A DNA stretch of 64,000 bases from Cyathus striatus (lineage: Eukaryota; Basidiomycota; Agaricomycetes; Agaricales; Nidulariaceae): NCBI GenBank assembly GCA_025738555.1, contig JAOVFP010000005.1, forward strand, positions 2,480,001 to 2,544,000. The letters are read 5' to 3'. Both the position numbers and the translations under genes were made by a program. Shown one piece after another: positions 21,755-32,462 of this stretch. Each line of letters opens with the position of its first letter. Position 1 is the stretch's first letter. The notes beneath the pieces are model-generated. The model was not told where the DNA came from and did not search any database. It worked only from the letters and a program-made list of their open reading frames with translations.

Positions 21755-23626
21755 ATGTCTCAGACAATGACAGGGATGTCCTCATTGTTCCAACAACACC
21801 TCGGTACCAACCATGTTCCCTCACTCTTCGAGGCAAGACAAATCCAAGACTTCCTAGATATCTCATCTAAAGAAGTCCATGCCATCGATGCAGAAATTAA
21901 CCAGCTTCAACAACAATTGAAACTTCTGCAGGCGAAACGACGGGAAATATCTGACCTAGCTGAACAGCATCGCGCTTTGATATCACCTGTTCGGAGGCTC
22001 AGCCGTGATATCCTCGAGACGATCTTTCTAGCATGTCTTCCAACAGATCGCAACCCCTGTATGAGTGCCACAGAAGCACCTATGCTGTTAACACGAATCA
22101 GCAGCTCTTGGAGGAATATTGCTCACTCGACACCGCGGTTGTGGGCAGCTATTCACATTGCATTTCCCGGCGTCAATAACCAGGGTTATCAGCATACTTC
22201 CCAGAGCTATCTTACGGTGCGTGAAGCTCAGTTGCACCTCAAACTCAAACTGCTCGAAACTGGTATAAAGGAGTGGCTAGAGCATACAGGTGCATGTCCG
22301 TTATCTATATCTATTTACCAGAACTATAACTGGGGCCAGCCTATGCTTAGCCACCCTCCACCGGCCTATGGCAACCTCATTGATAAATATCGGGAATTAT
22401 ATTCGTCTTTCATTAGAAATACTATAGTGCCATACATCAAACGTTGGCATGACATTGACATGTATGTCAATGCAAGCACATTAAACGATCTATTCGCGAG
22501 TGGCCCGGACGGTCTGACAGCTAAATGCATGACAATGCTAAAGAACATTCATATTGGTTCTAATAACACTGCTGCTCAGAATACACAATTGGTGAAATGG
22601 AACGAAATTGTTGGCCTTCTATCTTCACAGGTTATAACTGCTACGATTAGCGGTATTGGCGTCAGCTCTGCAGACTTCTCTTCGACCCCAAAACATGTCT
22701 GGGGAAAACTTACTGAACTGAACCTAACACTGTGTCAGGTTAACAATGTTCCAGTTAATTTATGTGATGTTTCATCTGCGGTCATATGTTACTGCCTGGC
22801 ATTGAAGATATTGAAGTTGAATATAGTACAAGTCAATTCCAATAGTGATACTAATACATGGCCGCAAACCATGGTAGATATTCCACTTCACAATTTGGTC
22901 ATTCTGAGCCTGTCACTACCATCATTAACCGACACCATGGAATTTGTCAAACGTCTGTATCTCCCTTCTATTCAGCAGATTGATTTCGAGTTTTTAGGAT
23001 TCCCGGGAACTTCCCCAGACGGCATAAAGGTTGAAGATATATTAAAGATGGCATTGGGTGCTAGTAGAGGCGGTGTATCACTGGGACTTTATCGGCCATA
23101 TTGGATATCATCATCTGCCCAACTGCTGCACTTCTTCCAGAACATACCATATTTAACAAGTCTGCTAATTTCCACTACCAACATAAAGCATGATAAACGG
23201 TCGATGCCACACTGGACCCCGCCTTATGATCTTCACTGTGTCCTAAATGACGGCCTTTTGTCTGCTCTGTCGCCTGCCGGAAAGGAATATTCTGAAATCA
23301 TTTGTCCGCAGCTAGAAGTGCTCGAATGTGACTCTAAACTTGTGACAGGAATAACAGAGCAGGGATTGAGAGACTTTGTGCAAGCGCGTAGACAAGCACA
23401 TATCAAAGATCAGCGCGTTGCCCCTCTTCGAAAGTTGTGCATATCCATCAATGATTATAAACAAGAGGTGCCCGTGGATGAGGAGGTGTCACTCGGAGAG
23501 GATTCTGCTGTGTACTTCAGGAAGCGTGAAGATTACTCGCTTTCTCCTTGGATGGGCTTGGAAGTTCAGACGGGCAAGAGCTTCCAAACCTTTAAGCTTG
23601 ACCATGTGATTTACACTAAACTATAA
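21755..23626 (+). CDS. FB4: F-box protein with coiled coil, 623 aa, intact
   Basis: Paralogue of FB3 with the same order of parts: coiled coil (about residues 40-75), F-box with SPVRRLSRDILETIF, WRNIA and TPRLWAAIHI (about 77-135), then the long leucine-rich C-terminal region ending YTKL. It starts M-S-Q-T-M-T-G-M; the second Met of this string is the only start FB3 has. Small in-frame length differences from FB3 and FB5 fall around residues 185-215 and 355-365, so changes have kept the frame. This suggests selection for protein function, most likely as an SCF adaptor. The substrate cannot be told from sequence. No intron is needed. Confidence 0.88.
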   Translation: MSQTMTGMSSLFQQHLGTNHVPSLFEARQIQDFLDISSKEVHAIDAEINQLQQQLKLLQAKRREISDLAEQHRALISPVRRLSRDILETIFLACLPTDRNPCMSATEAPMLLTRISSSWRNIAHSTPRLWAAIHIAFPGVNNQGYQHTSQSYLTVREAQLHLKLKLLETGIKEWLEHTGACPLSISIYQNYNWGQPMLSHPPPAYGNLIDKYRELYSSFIRNTIVPYIKRWHDIDMYVNASTLNDLFASGPDGLTAKCMTMLKNIHIGSNNTAAQNTQLVKWNEIVGLLSSQVITATISGIGVSSADFSSTPKHVWGKLTELNLTLCQVNNVPVNLCDVSSAVICYCLALKILKLNIVQVNSNSDTNTWPQTMVDIPLHNLVILSLSLPSLTDTMEFVKRLYLPSIQQIDFEFLGFPGTSPDGIKVEDILKMALGASRGGVSLGLYRPYWISSSAQLLHFFQNIPYLTSLLISTTNIKHDKRSMPHWTPPYDLHCVLNDGLLSALSPAGKEYSEIICPQLEVLECDSKLVTGITEQGLRDFVQARRQAHIKDQRVAPLRKLCISINDYKQEVPVDEEVSLGEDSAVYFRKREDYSLSPWMGLEVQTGKSFQTFKLDHVIYTKL

Positions 23627-25748
23627 TAAGTACTTGGTAGTTTGTGATTGTCAGGGAAATGAATTATTTCTAAAGTTACAGCTATCTTCACTATCTTGTG
23701 CCTGCTCTGCTACTTACAACGCATTCATTTGATTCCGAAAGCTCTTTGGACGATACTACGATGTTCTTTTCCAATATTTCACTGAATGGTTTCTGACTGA
23801 GAGCTATGAAGTAGTAAAACGAACTCGGAGTATCATGCCATGCATGTCCACGACTCGAAACTGACAATCAGAACTGGAGATTTTATGCAATCGCCATCGC
23901 TAACTCGAACTTCGAAGATAAACATACAGAAAGTTCAGTCGAAAACAATTTGAGAAGCTCCATTTTTCCTCTGGCAATGGCCCCCTTCAAGTTTCGTTCC
24001 AATTCCGCCCAGCCAAATCTCCAGTTCGCAGCTCTCCTTACTCCTTACTATACATCATGCACAACCGCAAGCTGACACACGGAATGCCAACACTCCTTCC
24101 CGTAAGCTCAAGCGACTCACCATTACGAATTCGTGTGTTCCCGGGAGTTAGGCTGACAGAGTACTATATACTGTAACACGCTATGTGATATGATGAGCTA
24201 GATACATGTACACGGGAAAAGACCGTGATGGAGCTATCGACTTTGAAGTTCAATAGCCACCTGTGCCGGTGCGTGCATTCCCGCATCTGAGAAACATTGT
24301 CCTGTGATGGGGTTTGAGAAATTGGAAGGATGGAACGGCCGGTGTCGCCGCTATTCATCCCTTGGTCCACCCTGTAGATCATGGAAAATGCAGCTCGTAG
24401 CGGCAGAGAGCCAGGACTCAAGATACAGCAAGTTCCACCGGTGTATCGGGGTGCAAGGAGCTAGAGTACGAGGGCGCTGAACCAAGCCCATGCCTATACC
24501 TATAACCGTAGTGTATATACACAGGTGAAGCTTTCACGTGTACCACGGTGCCGTCGTCACCTATCCCTTTGACGTGGACTATAGCAAAAGTAGGAGTCAG
24601 CGATCCGTTCAACCACACACAAACGACAGGAACGGTAGGGTGCATAAAAAAAAAAAGACGGCGTTGGCGCAGAGATAATGAGCGAGAACATCTTACCCCA
24701 CCCAGCGAAATCAAAGGAAGTAAATAGGAAAAGAAGGAAAGGTACACAAGCGAGAAAGACGCACAGTAGAGAGACAAGAAAGGAAACACACCTATCGACC
24801 CGCCGATTATACTGCTAACATCCATATCTTCCACTAGCTGGGTAATCTAGCACACAACCCAAGTCCTCAGCACCATCGAACCCCCCCGCACGAAACTGAA
24901 ACGTGTCCAGTAACGCTCGGGTCGCCATTACACATCCTAAGTACTGTAGTCTGAACGCTTTGTCAGGGTTCTCTGTTTTACAGAATTCGCTACGCGGTTC
25001 GTGAATAAGCAGCTGAGAGTCTTGCAGAAGTGGCCTAAGGCGAGCATGTAGGGCTATAATTTCTGTCAACACAGCGATTTCAGTACGTAGCTTGTGTAGG
25101 AAGGAGAACATAGAGAATAAAGCGAGGGGGATAGGGAAAGGACAGGGAGGAAGGTAGGGAGTGGGGGAAAGAAGGAAAGGACATACTTACAGTCGGATTA
25201 GCCTTAGGCAGCTGGGTAATACGGCAGAGGCGATCCTAGAATCTGTGTATGTAATCAACTGGTGTGCCAGTACATATACATCCTCGGAGCTCTGGAGCAT
25301 GGCAAGGAACAGCCTTACGTTGAAATGAGTTGGATATGACTTCGTTGTGGATGACATTGACAGCTGCTGTTTGTCTTCGTTAGGATTAGATGACTTCGAC
25401 CTCGAAAAGTTGAATCCTTTTCCAAACTCTTAAGTTTCGTTCTTCGGGCTTCCACTTGTCTTCCAACTCAATTCCACCTTGCTTCCACCCTTGAGCTTGA
25501 ACCTTTGGGCTTGATATAAGTACAGCTCTTGGCATAGACAAAGTCTTGGACTCTCTTGCGCAACGAAACCTATAAGTAGACGAAAACTTGATGACTCGGA
25601 CAGTCGCAGCAAACATATCTCCCAAGTGGCTTCAAACAAAGATTGTACAACTATATCTAATATAAATTTGGTATACACAGGAGCTCGCTAATCAATCTCA
25701 CTGTCGTTCATCGCCTCCCTCCAGCCTCCCTCTATAGCTCGTATTAAC
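23627..25748. other. Unit 4 spacer, first part
   Basis: Paralogous spacer with the shared box near 24578 and the 'ggattagatgacttcgacct' string near 25383. Minus-strand frames here are in AT- or purine-biased segments without family motifs. No gene is called. Confidence 0.6.
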
Positions 25749-26660
25749 ATGCCCAAAGACCAAAAACGGAAGCTTGCGCTCTTCGCTACACAGAACAGTA
25801 GTTTTAACATTGAATGGCGGCAAGTCACAAAGCTTCCGACCTCCACCTTCATCAGCAATGAAACGGCTGGCGACATGATAGAGCATATCTCCGTACTCAA
25901 CAGGAAGCACCTCGAATTAGACTTACAAACCCTGCTCAGACAACTTCGTCGTCAAGTTCTTCTCACCAACGAGTCATCTGTAACACCCTGTTGAAATCAT
26001 AAATAACCCGTGTATGTACTAGGAATTTATGAAGACGAGCTCATATTCCCCGCGCGCGACATTATCACGCAAGGATAAGTTACTGATGAATAGGGCTAGA
26101 CACAACTCCCAACCGCGATACCATCCGCACTCTTGTTCAACTTATCATCCCTATCATCGAGAAATCTATTCCGTCTGTCGCTTTCTTCCATGGGGATGTT
26201 TACTCCAAGAATATTATCTTGCCATCTGGTGGCTTCTGCGCGTGCCAATCTGGGAATAGACAACTATATTTGATTGACTGGGAGTACTCTGGGTGGATTC
26301 CTGAACCTTCAGACACGCTCAAATTGCTCTCAAAGCTACGATTATGTAGTGTGAACCGAATACTGAGTGGCTGCTTATGATTCGGCATAATTCATGGAAT
26401 ATCCAGACGTGGATTGGGTGCGGCGGTCAAATTCAAATGTGATGTTGGTATAGATGAATTACGACGGCTCGTATTATCATATATTCCTAGGAACCACCTT
26501 CACATTGGTACTCTAAGGAATCAGATCAGAATAAATCGAAGGGATCCGAAAAGGATATCTTTCACGGCGAAATACACCCTCCAGATGTTTGTTAAAGGAC
26601 GCGGTCCTCGGTCTTCCTATTATTAGATCTTCCACAGATGTCGACACACTGCCCGAGCTC
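25749..26660 (+). pseudogene. Relic of an APH-family (phosphotransferase) kinase gene
   Basis: The 5' frame (ATG 25749 to 25994) is open and contains 'IEWRQVTKLP'. In another frame, about 26115-26295 encodes the family's catalytic core: F-F-H-G-D-V-Y-S-K-N-I-I-L-P (HGD loop with Asn), then about 18 residues later L-I-D-W-E-Y-S-G-W-I-P-E (metal-binding DWEY motif). These are hallmarks of the aminoglycoside-phosphotransferase-like kinases that are abundant in mushrooms, where most have no known substrate. Stops and frame changes separate the pieces (stop near 25995, near 26085, end near 26380), so the gene is dead. Its fragments recur in units 2, 3 and 6, so a kinase gene was probably part of the ancestral duplicated unit. 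Confidence 0.75.
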
Positions 26661-27178
26661 GACGTATCATAATCTTGCCGCCGGTCGGATTCTAACAGCG
26701 GCTGCTTGGCCGGCCTCATGTGATCGTGTCAATCCTAGCTATTGGATAGAACACGTCCTAGAAAAAACCCAACCGTTCAGGTAATCCTTTACTCTGGTTT
26801 AAGTTTATCAGTAGTACGTTTAACGCTTTTCAGGAACAAGAGCGATCACAGTATAGTAAGGCTTACTGCGCATCAAAATAGCGCTTCTGGGAATGATTCT
26901 TTTGTTTCATTGATATGAGTATCCTCGTCATGCAACGGTTAATAAAAATAGCTGGCGCCTGATGCTGGTGGGAAGTTGAAACGGCTACACGCGGAACTAC
27001 CTGCCAGTGATTTACGATCAAGGCTCAGCGTGGGTCCTCTTTCGTTCTTCCAGCTTGCTACCGGTATCCGTTATCGTGACCGTACGGTGGTGTTCAGCAA
27101 CTTCCAACTTTCTTGTGGTTACAACAACAGTATCGAAATACAGGCGAGTTCACAAAATTCTCATTCGTTAACACTTGT
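26661..27178 (+). other. Upstream region of FB5
   Basis: Shares 'aataaaaatagctggcgcct' (about 26940-26960), 'ctcagcgtgggtcctctttc' (27027-27046) and the leader 'cagtatcgaaatacaggcga' with the FB4 upstream region. No gene is seen. Confidence 0.55.
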
Positions 27179-29086
27179 ATGTCTCAGACAATGACAGACA
27201 TGACCTCATCGTTCTGGCAACAACACCTCGGTACCAACTATGTTCCCTCAGTCGGCGAGGCAAGGCAAATACAAGAGTTCATAGATATCTCATCCAAAGA
27301 AATCCATATCATCGATGCAGAAATTAACCAGCTTCAACAGCAGCTGGAACTTCTGCAAGCCAAGCGACTGAAAATATCCGACCTAGCTGAACAACATCGC
27401 GCTTTGATATCACCCGTTCGGAGGCTCAGCCGTGATATCCTTGAGGTGATTTTTCTAGCATGTCTTCCAACAGATCGCAACCCCTGCATGAGTGCAACAG
27501 AAGCGCCAATGCTGTTAACACAAATCAGCAGCTCTTGGAGGAATATTGCTCACTCCACACCACGGTTGTGGGCAGCTATTCACGTCGCCTTTCCCGGTAT
27601 CGATAACAGAAATTATCAATATACTTCTCGGAGCTATGTCACACTGCGTGAAGCTCAACTGTACCTCAAACTCTCTCAGCTCGAAGCTGATATAAAGGAG
27701 TGGCTAGAGCGAGCTGGCGCATGTCCTCTAACAATATCCGTCTATCAGAGCCTGAACTGGGGTCAGCTGCATCATATGCCGGTGGTCCACCTTCCAGTGG
27801 CGGCCAGACGATACTACGGCAACCTCATGGATAAATATCAAGAATTATATTTATCATTCATTAGAAGCACTATAGTGCCATACACCAAACGTTGGCATGA
27901 CATTGACATGTATGTCAATGCAATCACATTAAACGATTTGCTCGCGAGTGGTCCGGACGGTCTGACGGCTGAGTGTATGACAATGCTAAAGAATGTTCAT
28001 ATTGGTGTTAATCCTATTGCTAATCAGAATACACATTTGGTGAAATGGAACGAAATTGTTGGCCTTCTATCTTCACAGGTTATTACAGCTACGATTAGCG
28101 GTATTGCCGTCAGCTCTGCAGACTTCTCTTCAACTCCAAAACATATCTGGGGACAACTTACTGAACTGAACCTAGAATTGCATCCAGTTGATTTTATTCC
28201 AGCTAATTTATGTGATGTTTCATCTGCGGTCATATGTCACTGCCTGGCACTGAAGATATTGAAGTTGATTGTAGTACCAGTCAATTCCGATAGGAACAGC
28301 AGTGATACCAATACATGGCCGCAAACCATGGTAGATATTCAACTTCACCATTTGGTCATTCTAAGCCTGTCACTACCATCATTAACCGACAGCATGGAAT
28401 TTGTCAAGCATCTATATCTCCCTTCTATTCAGCAGATCGATTTCGAGTTCTCGGGATACCATGGAACTTTACCAGGTGGCATACAGGTTGAAGATATATT
28501 AAAGATGGCATTGAGTGCTAGTAGAGGTGGTGTATTATTGGGACTTCATATGCCATATTGGATATCATCATCTGCTCAACTGCTGGGCATCCTCCAGACC
28601 ATACCATATTTAACAAGTCTGGCAATTGCCTCGACCAAAATAAAGCATGATAAATGGTCGACGCCAAACTCGACCCAACTTTATAATTTTCACCGTGTCC
28701 TAAATGACAACCTATTGTCTGCTCTGTCACCTGCAGGAAAGGAATATTCTGAAATCATTTGTCCGCAGTTAGAGGTACTCGAATGCGACTCTAAACTTGT
28801 GACAGGAATAACAGAACAGGGATTGAGGGATTTTGTGCAAGCGCGTAGACAGGCGCATCTCAGCGATGAGCGCATCGTCCCTCTTCGGAAGTTGTGCATA
28901 TCCATCAATGATTATAAACAAGAGGTGCCCGTGGATGAGGAGGTATCACTCGGAGAGGATTCTGCTGTGTATTTCAGGAAGCATGAAGATTACTCACTTT
29001 CTCCTTGGATGGGCTTGGAAGTCCAGTCTACGGACAAGAGCTTCCAAACTTCTGCCCTCGACCAGGTGATTTACACTAAACTATAA
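27179..29086 (+). CDS. FB5: F-box protein with coiled coil, 635 aa, intact
   Basis: Paralogue of FB3 and FB4. The frame is open upstream to 27113, but the first ATG that matches FB4's M-S-Q-T-M-T start is at 27179, so I use that. Parts in order: coiled coil (about residues 40-76), F-box (SPVRRLSRDILEVIF, WRNIA, TPRLWAAIHV, about 78-136), then the leucine-rich C-terminal region. It is slightly longer than FB3 and FB4 because of an insertion around residues 200-215 (LHHMPVV... region). It has the best-kept reading frame in the array. Role inferred as a ubiquitin-ligase adaptor; direct evidence is only the motif. Confidence 0.88.
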   Translation: MSQTMTDMTSSFWQQHLGTNYVPSVGEARQIQEFIDISSKEIHIIDAEINQLQQQLELLQAKRLKISDLAEQHRALISPVRRLSRDILEVIFLACLPTDRNPCMSATEAPMLLTQISSSWRNIAHSTPRLWAAIHVAFPGIDNRNYQYTSRSYVTLREAQLYLKLSQLEADIKEWLERAGACPLTISVYQSLNWGQLHHMPVVHLPVAARRYYGNLMDKYQELYLSFIRSTIVPYTKRWHDIDMYVNAITLNDLLASGPDGLTAECMTMLKNVHIGVNPIANQNTHLVKWNEIVGLLSSQVITATISGIAVSSADFSSTPKHIWGQLTELNLELHPVDFIPANLCDVSSAVICHCLALKILKLIVVPVNSDRNSSDTNTWPQTMVDIQLHHLVILSLSLPSLTDSMEFVKHLYLPSIQQIDFEFSGYHGTLPGGIQVEDILKMALSASRGGVLLGLHMPYWISSSAQLLGILQTIPYLTSLAIASTKIKHDKWSTPNSTQLYNFHRVLNDNLLSALSPAGKEYSEIICPQLEVLECDSKLVTGITEQGLRDFVQARRQAHLSDERIVPLRKLCISINDYKQEVPVDEEVSLGEDSAVYFRKHEDYSLSPWMGLEVQSTDKSFQTSALDQVIYTKL

Positions 29087-31717
29087 TAATCATAAGTACT
29101 TCCTAGTTTGTGTTTGTCACTGTGTCAAAGTTCTTTCTAACGCTACTGCAATATGATCCTTCCCGTTACTTACTACAATGCATTTATTCTGATTCTGAAA
29201 ACTCGAAAGCCAACTCATAAATGCCATCTCATGCTTGCCATGACGACCCGAAACTGATAATCAAAATTGGAGATTTTATACAATCGCCGTCACCAATTTG
29301 AAGCTGAAAGACACACAGAAAGTTCACTTAAGAATAATTCGAGAGCCCCATTTAAGACATGTTTCTTCTGGCAGCGACGAGCCATTCCGATTACCCAAGC
29401 CAAATCCCGAGTCTGAAGTCCACCCTACTCTTTACTACACACCATGCAAAACCGCGGACTCAGGGCATACGTCATACATGTATGCTGTAACAGCTGTGTG
29501 ATATGGTGTGCTAAGATACATGAGCTTGATACTTACGCGCGGGAGTGGTGACTACGATGTAGCCATTGAATTAGAAGTCAGTAATCCACCAGTGCGTGCA
29601 TTCCTGCGTATGAGATACGATTTCTAGGAAGGGGTTTGGGGAAATTGGTGGGATACGACGGCCGAAGAACGTCGTCTCTGTCCCTCCTTTCCACCCCAAT
29701 ATCACAAAAATGCAACACGGTGCGAGAGTGAGCCGGTACTCAGGAGACGGTAGGTTCCAGCGGAGTATCAGGGAGCATTCAGACGCGAGAGTACGAGTGC
29801 GGAACCAAGTATCTCACCCCCATACCCATAGCTGTACATAGTACTTATACAGGCAAAGTATTAACGTGCTCCATGCCGCCACCGTTGTTTACCATATTTA
29901 TGACGTACCCTATAGCAAAGGCAGGGAGTCAGCGAGACGTTCCACCACACACGAACGACAGGAATGATGGAGCACGTAAATAAAACTTAGAGACAAGAGA
30001 AAGGCAGGATTCGACTCACCCCACCACAGCAGAAGAAAAGGAAGTAGATGAAAAAGAAGAAAGGAGATATATGCATATGTTAAAGGGAGAAAGATGAACA
30101 GTAGAGAGACAATGGAGACAAGAGATGAAACACACCTTACAACCCTCGGATTCCATAGCTGATATCTATATCCCCTCCAGTCCAGTAATACTCGAGTTAG
30201 CATTAAGTCAGACGTGATCGAATTGCCTCTCCTCCAACCTTGTTCATGGGTTCGTTACGTGATTCATGGAATAACTAGTATGGTCGTGCAGAAGTGACTC
30301 AAGGAGAGTATGCAGTAGGGTGATGATTTCTGTTGATATAACGATATCAGTAAGTTACGTAGCTTACGGGGGAAAGAAGTAGATAGGCTAAGTCGAGTGA
30401 GATAGGGAAAGGACGGAGTGAGAGGAGGACGTACAATGAGCTCAGTATTTCGACAGCTCGCTCGTGGTGATCTCAGCGATAGGCTGTTGTGACGGAGTGG
30501 GCGATCCCAGAATCTGCGTATATACGACATGTATATCGCTACTGTATGCGCACCGCTGCGCGTCCGCAATTGGAGTGGGAGGACTTCCATGTAACTTTGA
30601 TGTAAGTAGTAGTTGGGGTGAACGCCGCGAACCAGCCGTGAAGTTTGAACCCGCTTTGAACGTTTTAAAACAGTAAACTCGAACCTAGAGGGCGGCTTTA
30701 CGACATGAGTGTTGACAATAAAAAGGTCGAGCAAGGATGCAGTCTGTGAATATCAAGTGAGTACATACAGAGTAGTACTTATGTGAATGTAGCTGTTTGG
30801 ATTGCGTTTAGACTATGGTAGCCGTTGCGGACATTGTTTGTTATTATTACTAGTATTAGGATTAGATGACTTTGACTTTGACTGTGACGGTTGTTCGAAG
30901 TTTTGTATCTTTTCTTGATCCTTTCGAAGTTTTTTGACCACCTTCAACTTCCCTTGAAATCTTGCGAAAAGCTTGACGTGCGAGAACTCTCCCACCAAAC
31001 ATTTTTGAGTACACTCTTGCTACTGGCAGTTGTTGGATTACGCAAACGCCTTCAAGTCCAACTCGCGTTCCCGCTTTCCGTTAGACCACGCCCGCTCGTA
31101 TTCACTCAGCAGCCACCACCTCGCCACCAAGGTCATGCGCTCACTGCGTGGCAAGGTAATATATTGCATATATTGTACTTCTTTTTGTTTCGCTATGCCG
31201 CCCTCTGCTTTGTACTAATACTTTATTATCTTGTCTGTTACCGTAAAGTGTTGCTGTTACCTAGTGGTACTATCTAGGTACTTATTTAATATACCAGCCG
31301 TTGTTCACGACGCTGAGTGATATCATCTAGGTTTTCTACAGCAGTAACTTGAACAGACTCAGACTCAGCTCTCGACGGGCCTGGTGCGCGCAAGACATGA
31401 CTTTGGCAATAACACGCATTACCATAACAAAACATCAAGCGCAACCTTTTCATAAGCTTTGACTTTTTCTCATATCCCTATTCTAACAATTTTTTTACAG
31501 CACATCTAGATCCTCCCCTACAACTGATACGTACTCAACTGCTCTACCATAGTATACTGAGCTACCTATCCTAAATGGCTTCAAGAGAAGATTGTACAAC
31601 TACGTCGCTGATTTGGTACTCGTATTGGCTATTCGTCCCATAATTCATTGCCTTTCTCTAGAGAATTGCAGTAAACGGTCCCTCATCTTGAAGACTTGAA
31701 ACGGAAGCTTGCGCTCT
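29087..31717. other. Unit 5 spacer
   Basis: Paralogous spacer with the shared box near 29910 and the 'aggattagatgac' string near 30860. The last ~150 bases (31565-31721) match the start of the kinase relic of unit 4, including 'aaacggaagcttgcgctcttc'. No gene is called. Confidence 0.6.
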
Positions 31718-31721
31718 TCAC
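31718..31721 (+). other. Deletion junction: kinase relic joined to FB6
   Basis: Left of the junction the sequence matches 25765-25784 (kinase relic); right of it, it matches FB5 from about 28343. Both parents have CTTC at the join, and only one CTTC remains here. That is the mark of a microhomology-sized deletion of about 2.5 kb. Confidence 0.8.
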
Positions 31722-32462
31722 CATTTGGTCACGCTAAGCTTGTCGCTACCGTCAGCAACCGACACTGCGGAATTCGTGAAACGTCTGTATCTCCCTTCCA
31801 TTGAGCAGCTTGATTTCGAGCTTACGAGAGGCCGCGAGGATGTTTTCATACGGGCTGAAGATATATTAAAGATGGCGTTGCGTACTAGTGGGTGTGGTGT
31901 ATCATTGGGACTTTATAGGCCATATTGGATATCATCGTCTGCTCAATTACTGCAAGTTCTCCGGCACATACCATATTTAACAAATCTAGTGATTGACTCG
32001 GCCAACCTCACACATGATATATGGTCGACACCACAGTCCCAGATTTTTCATTTTAACGATGTCCTAAATAACGACCTATTGTCTGCTCTGTCGCCTGCGG
32101 GAAAGGAGTATTCTAAGATCATTTGTCCACAACTAGAGGTGCTCGAATGCGATTATAATTTCTTGACAGGAATAATGGAGCAGGGGTTGAGAGACTTCGT
32201 GCAAGCACGTAGACAGGCACATCTCAGGGATCGACGCATCGTTCCTCTTCGGAAGTTGTGCATATCCATCAATGATTATAAACAGGATGTGTCGGTGGAT
32301 GAGGAGATGTCACTAGGCGAGGATTCTACTATTTATTTTAGGAAGCGTGAAGATGACTCGCTTTCTCCTTGGGAGGGCTTGGAAGTTCGGACGGACGAGA
32401 GGTTTATTAAGTCCAAGCCCCCTCACAATAATACCGAACAGGTGATTTACACTAAACTATAG
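31722..32462 (+). pseudogene. FB6: 5'-truncated F-box family copy (C-terminal third)
   Basis: The remaining frame (open from 31725) corresponds to about the last 245 residues of FB5, beginning at the 'HHLVILSLSLPS' region and ending YTKL. The start codon, coiled coil and F-box were removed by the deletion at 31718-31721. The surviving frame has no stop and normal CpG density, so the deletion is probably recent compared with the decay of FB1 and FB2. At 32240-32250 it keeps the CGA-CGC codons that are TGA-TGC in FB1. Without the F-box it cannot act as a ligase adaptor; a truncated product is possible but unsupported. Confidence 0.85.

Larger units (their letters stand above)
1..32462 (+). repeat. 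Tandem array of six F-box gene units
   Basis: Six copies of one F-box gene lie head to tail, and the spacers between them are also related. A box reading about 'tatagcaaaggtagggagtc' followed by 'gttcaaccacacac' occurs near 2470, 12320, 18057, 24578 and 29910, each time 1.1 to 2.3 kb after an F-box stop. A second shared string, 'ttaggattagatgac', occurs in variants near 8257, 13125, 19110, 25380 and 30857. The duplicated unit is therefore gene plus flank, roughly 5 to 7 kb. Unit 1 is lengthened by inserted elements (3514-8220) and unit 3 by about 1.6 kb (19140-20730). FB3, FB4 and FB5 are the most similar to each other, so they are probably the youngest or the ones kept under selection. That inference needs an alignment. 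Confidence 0.9.
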
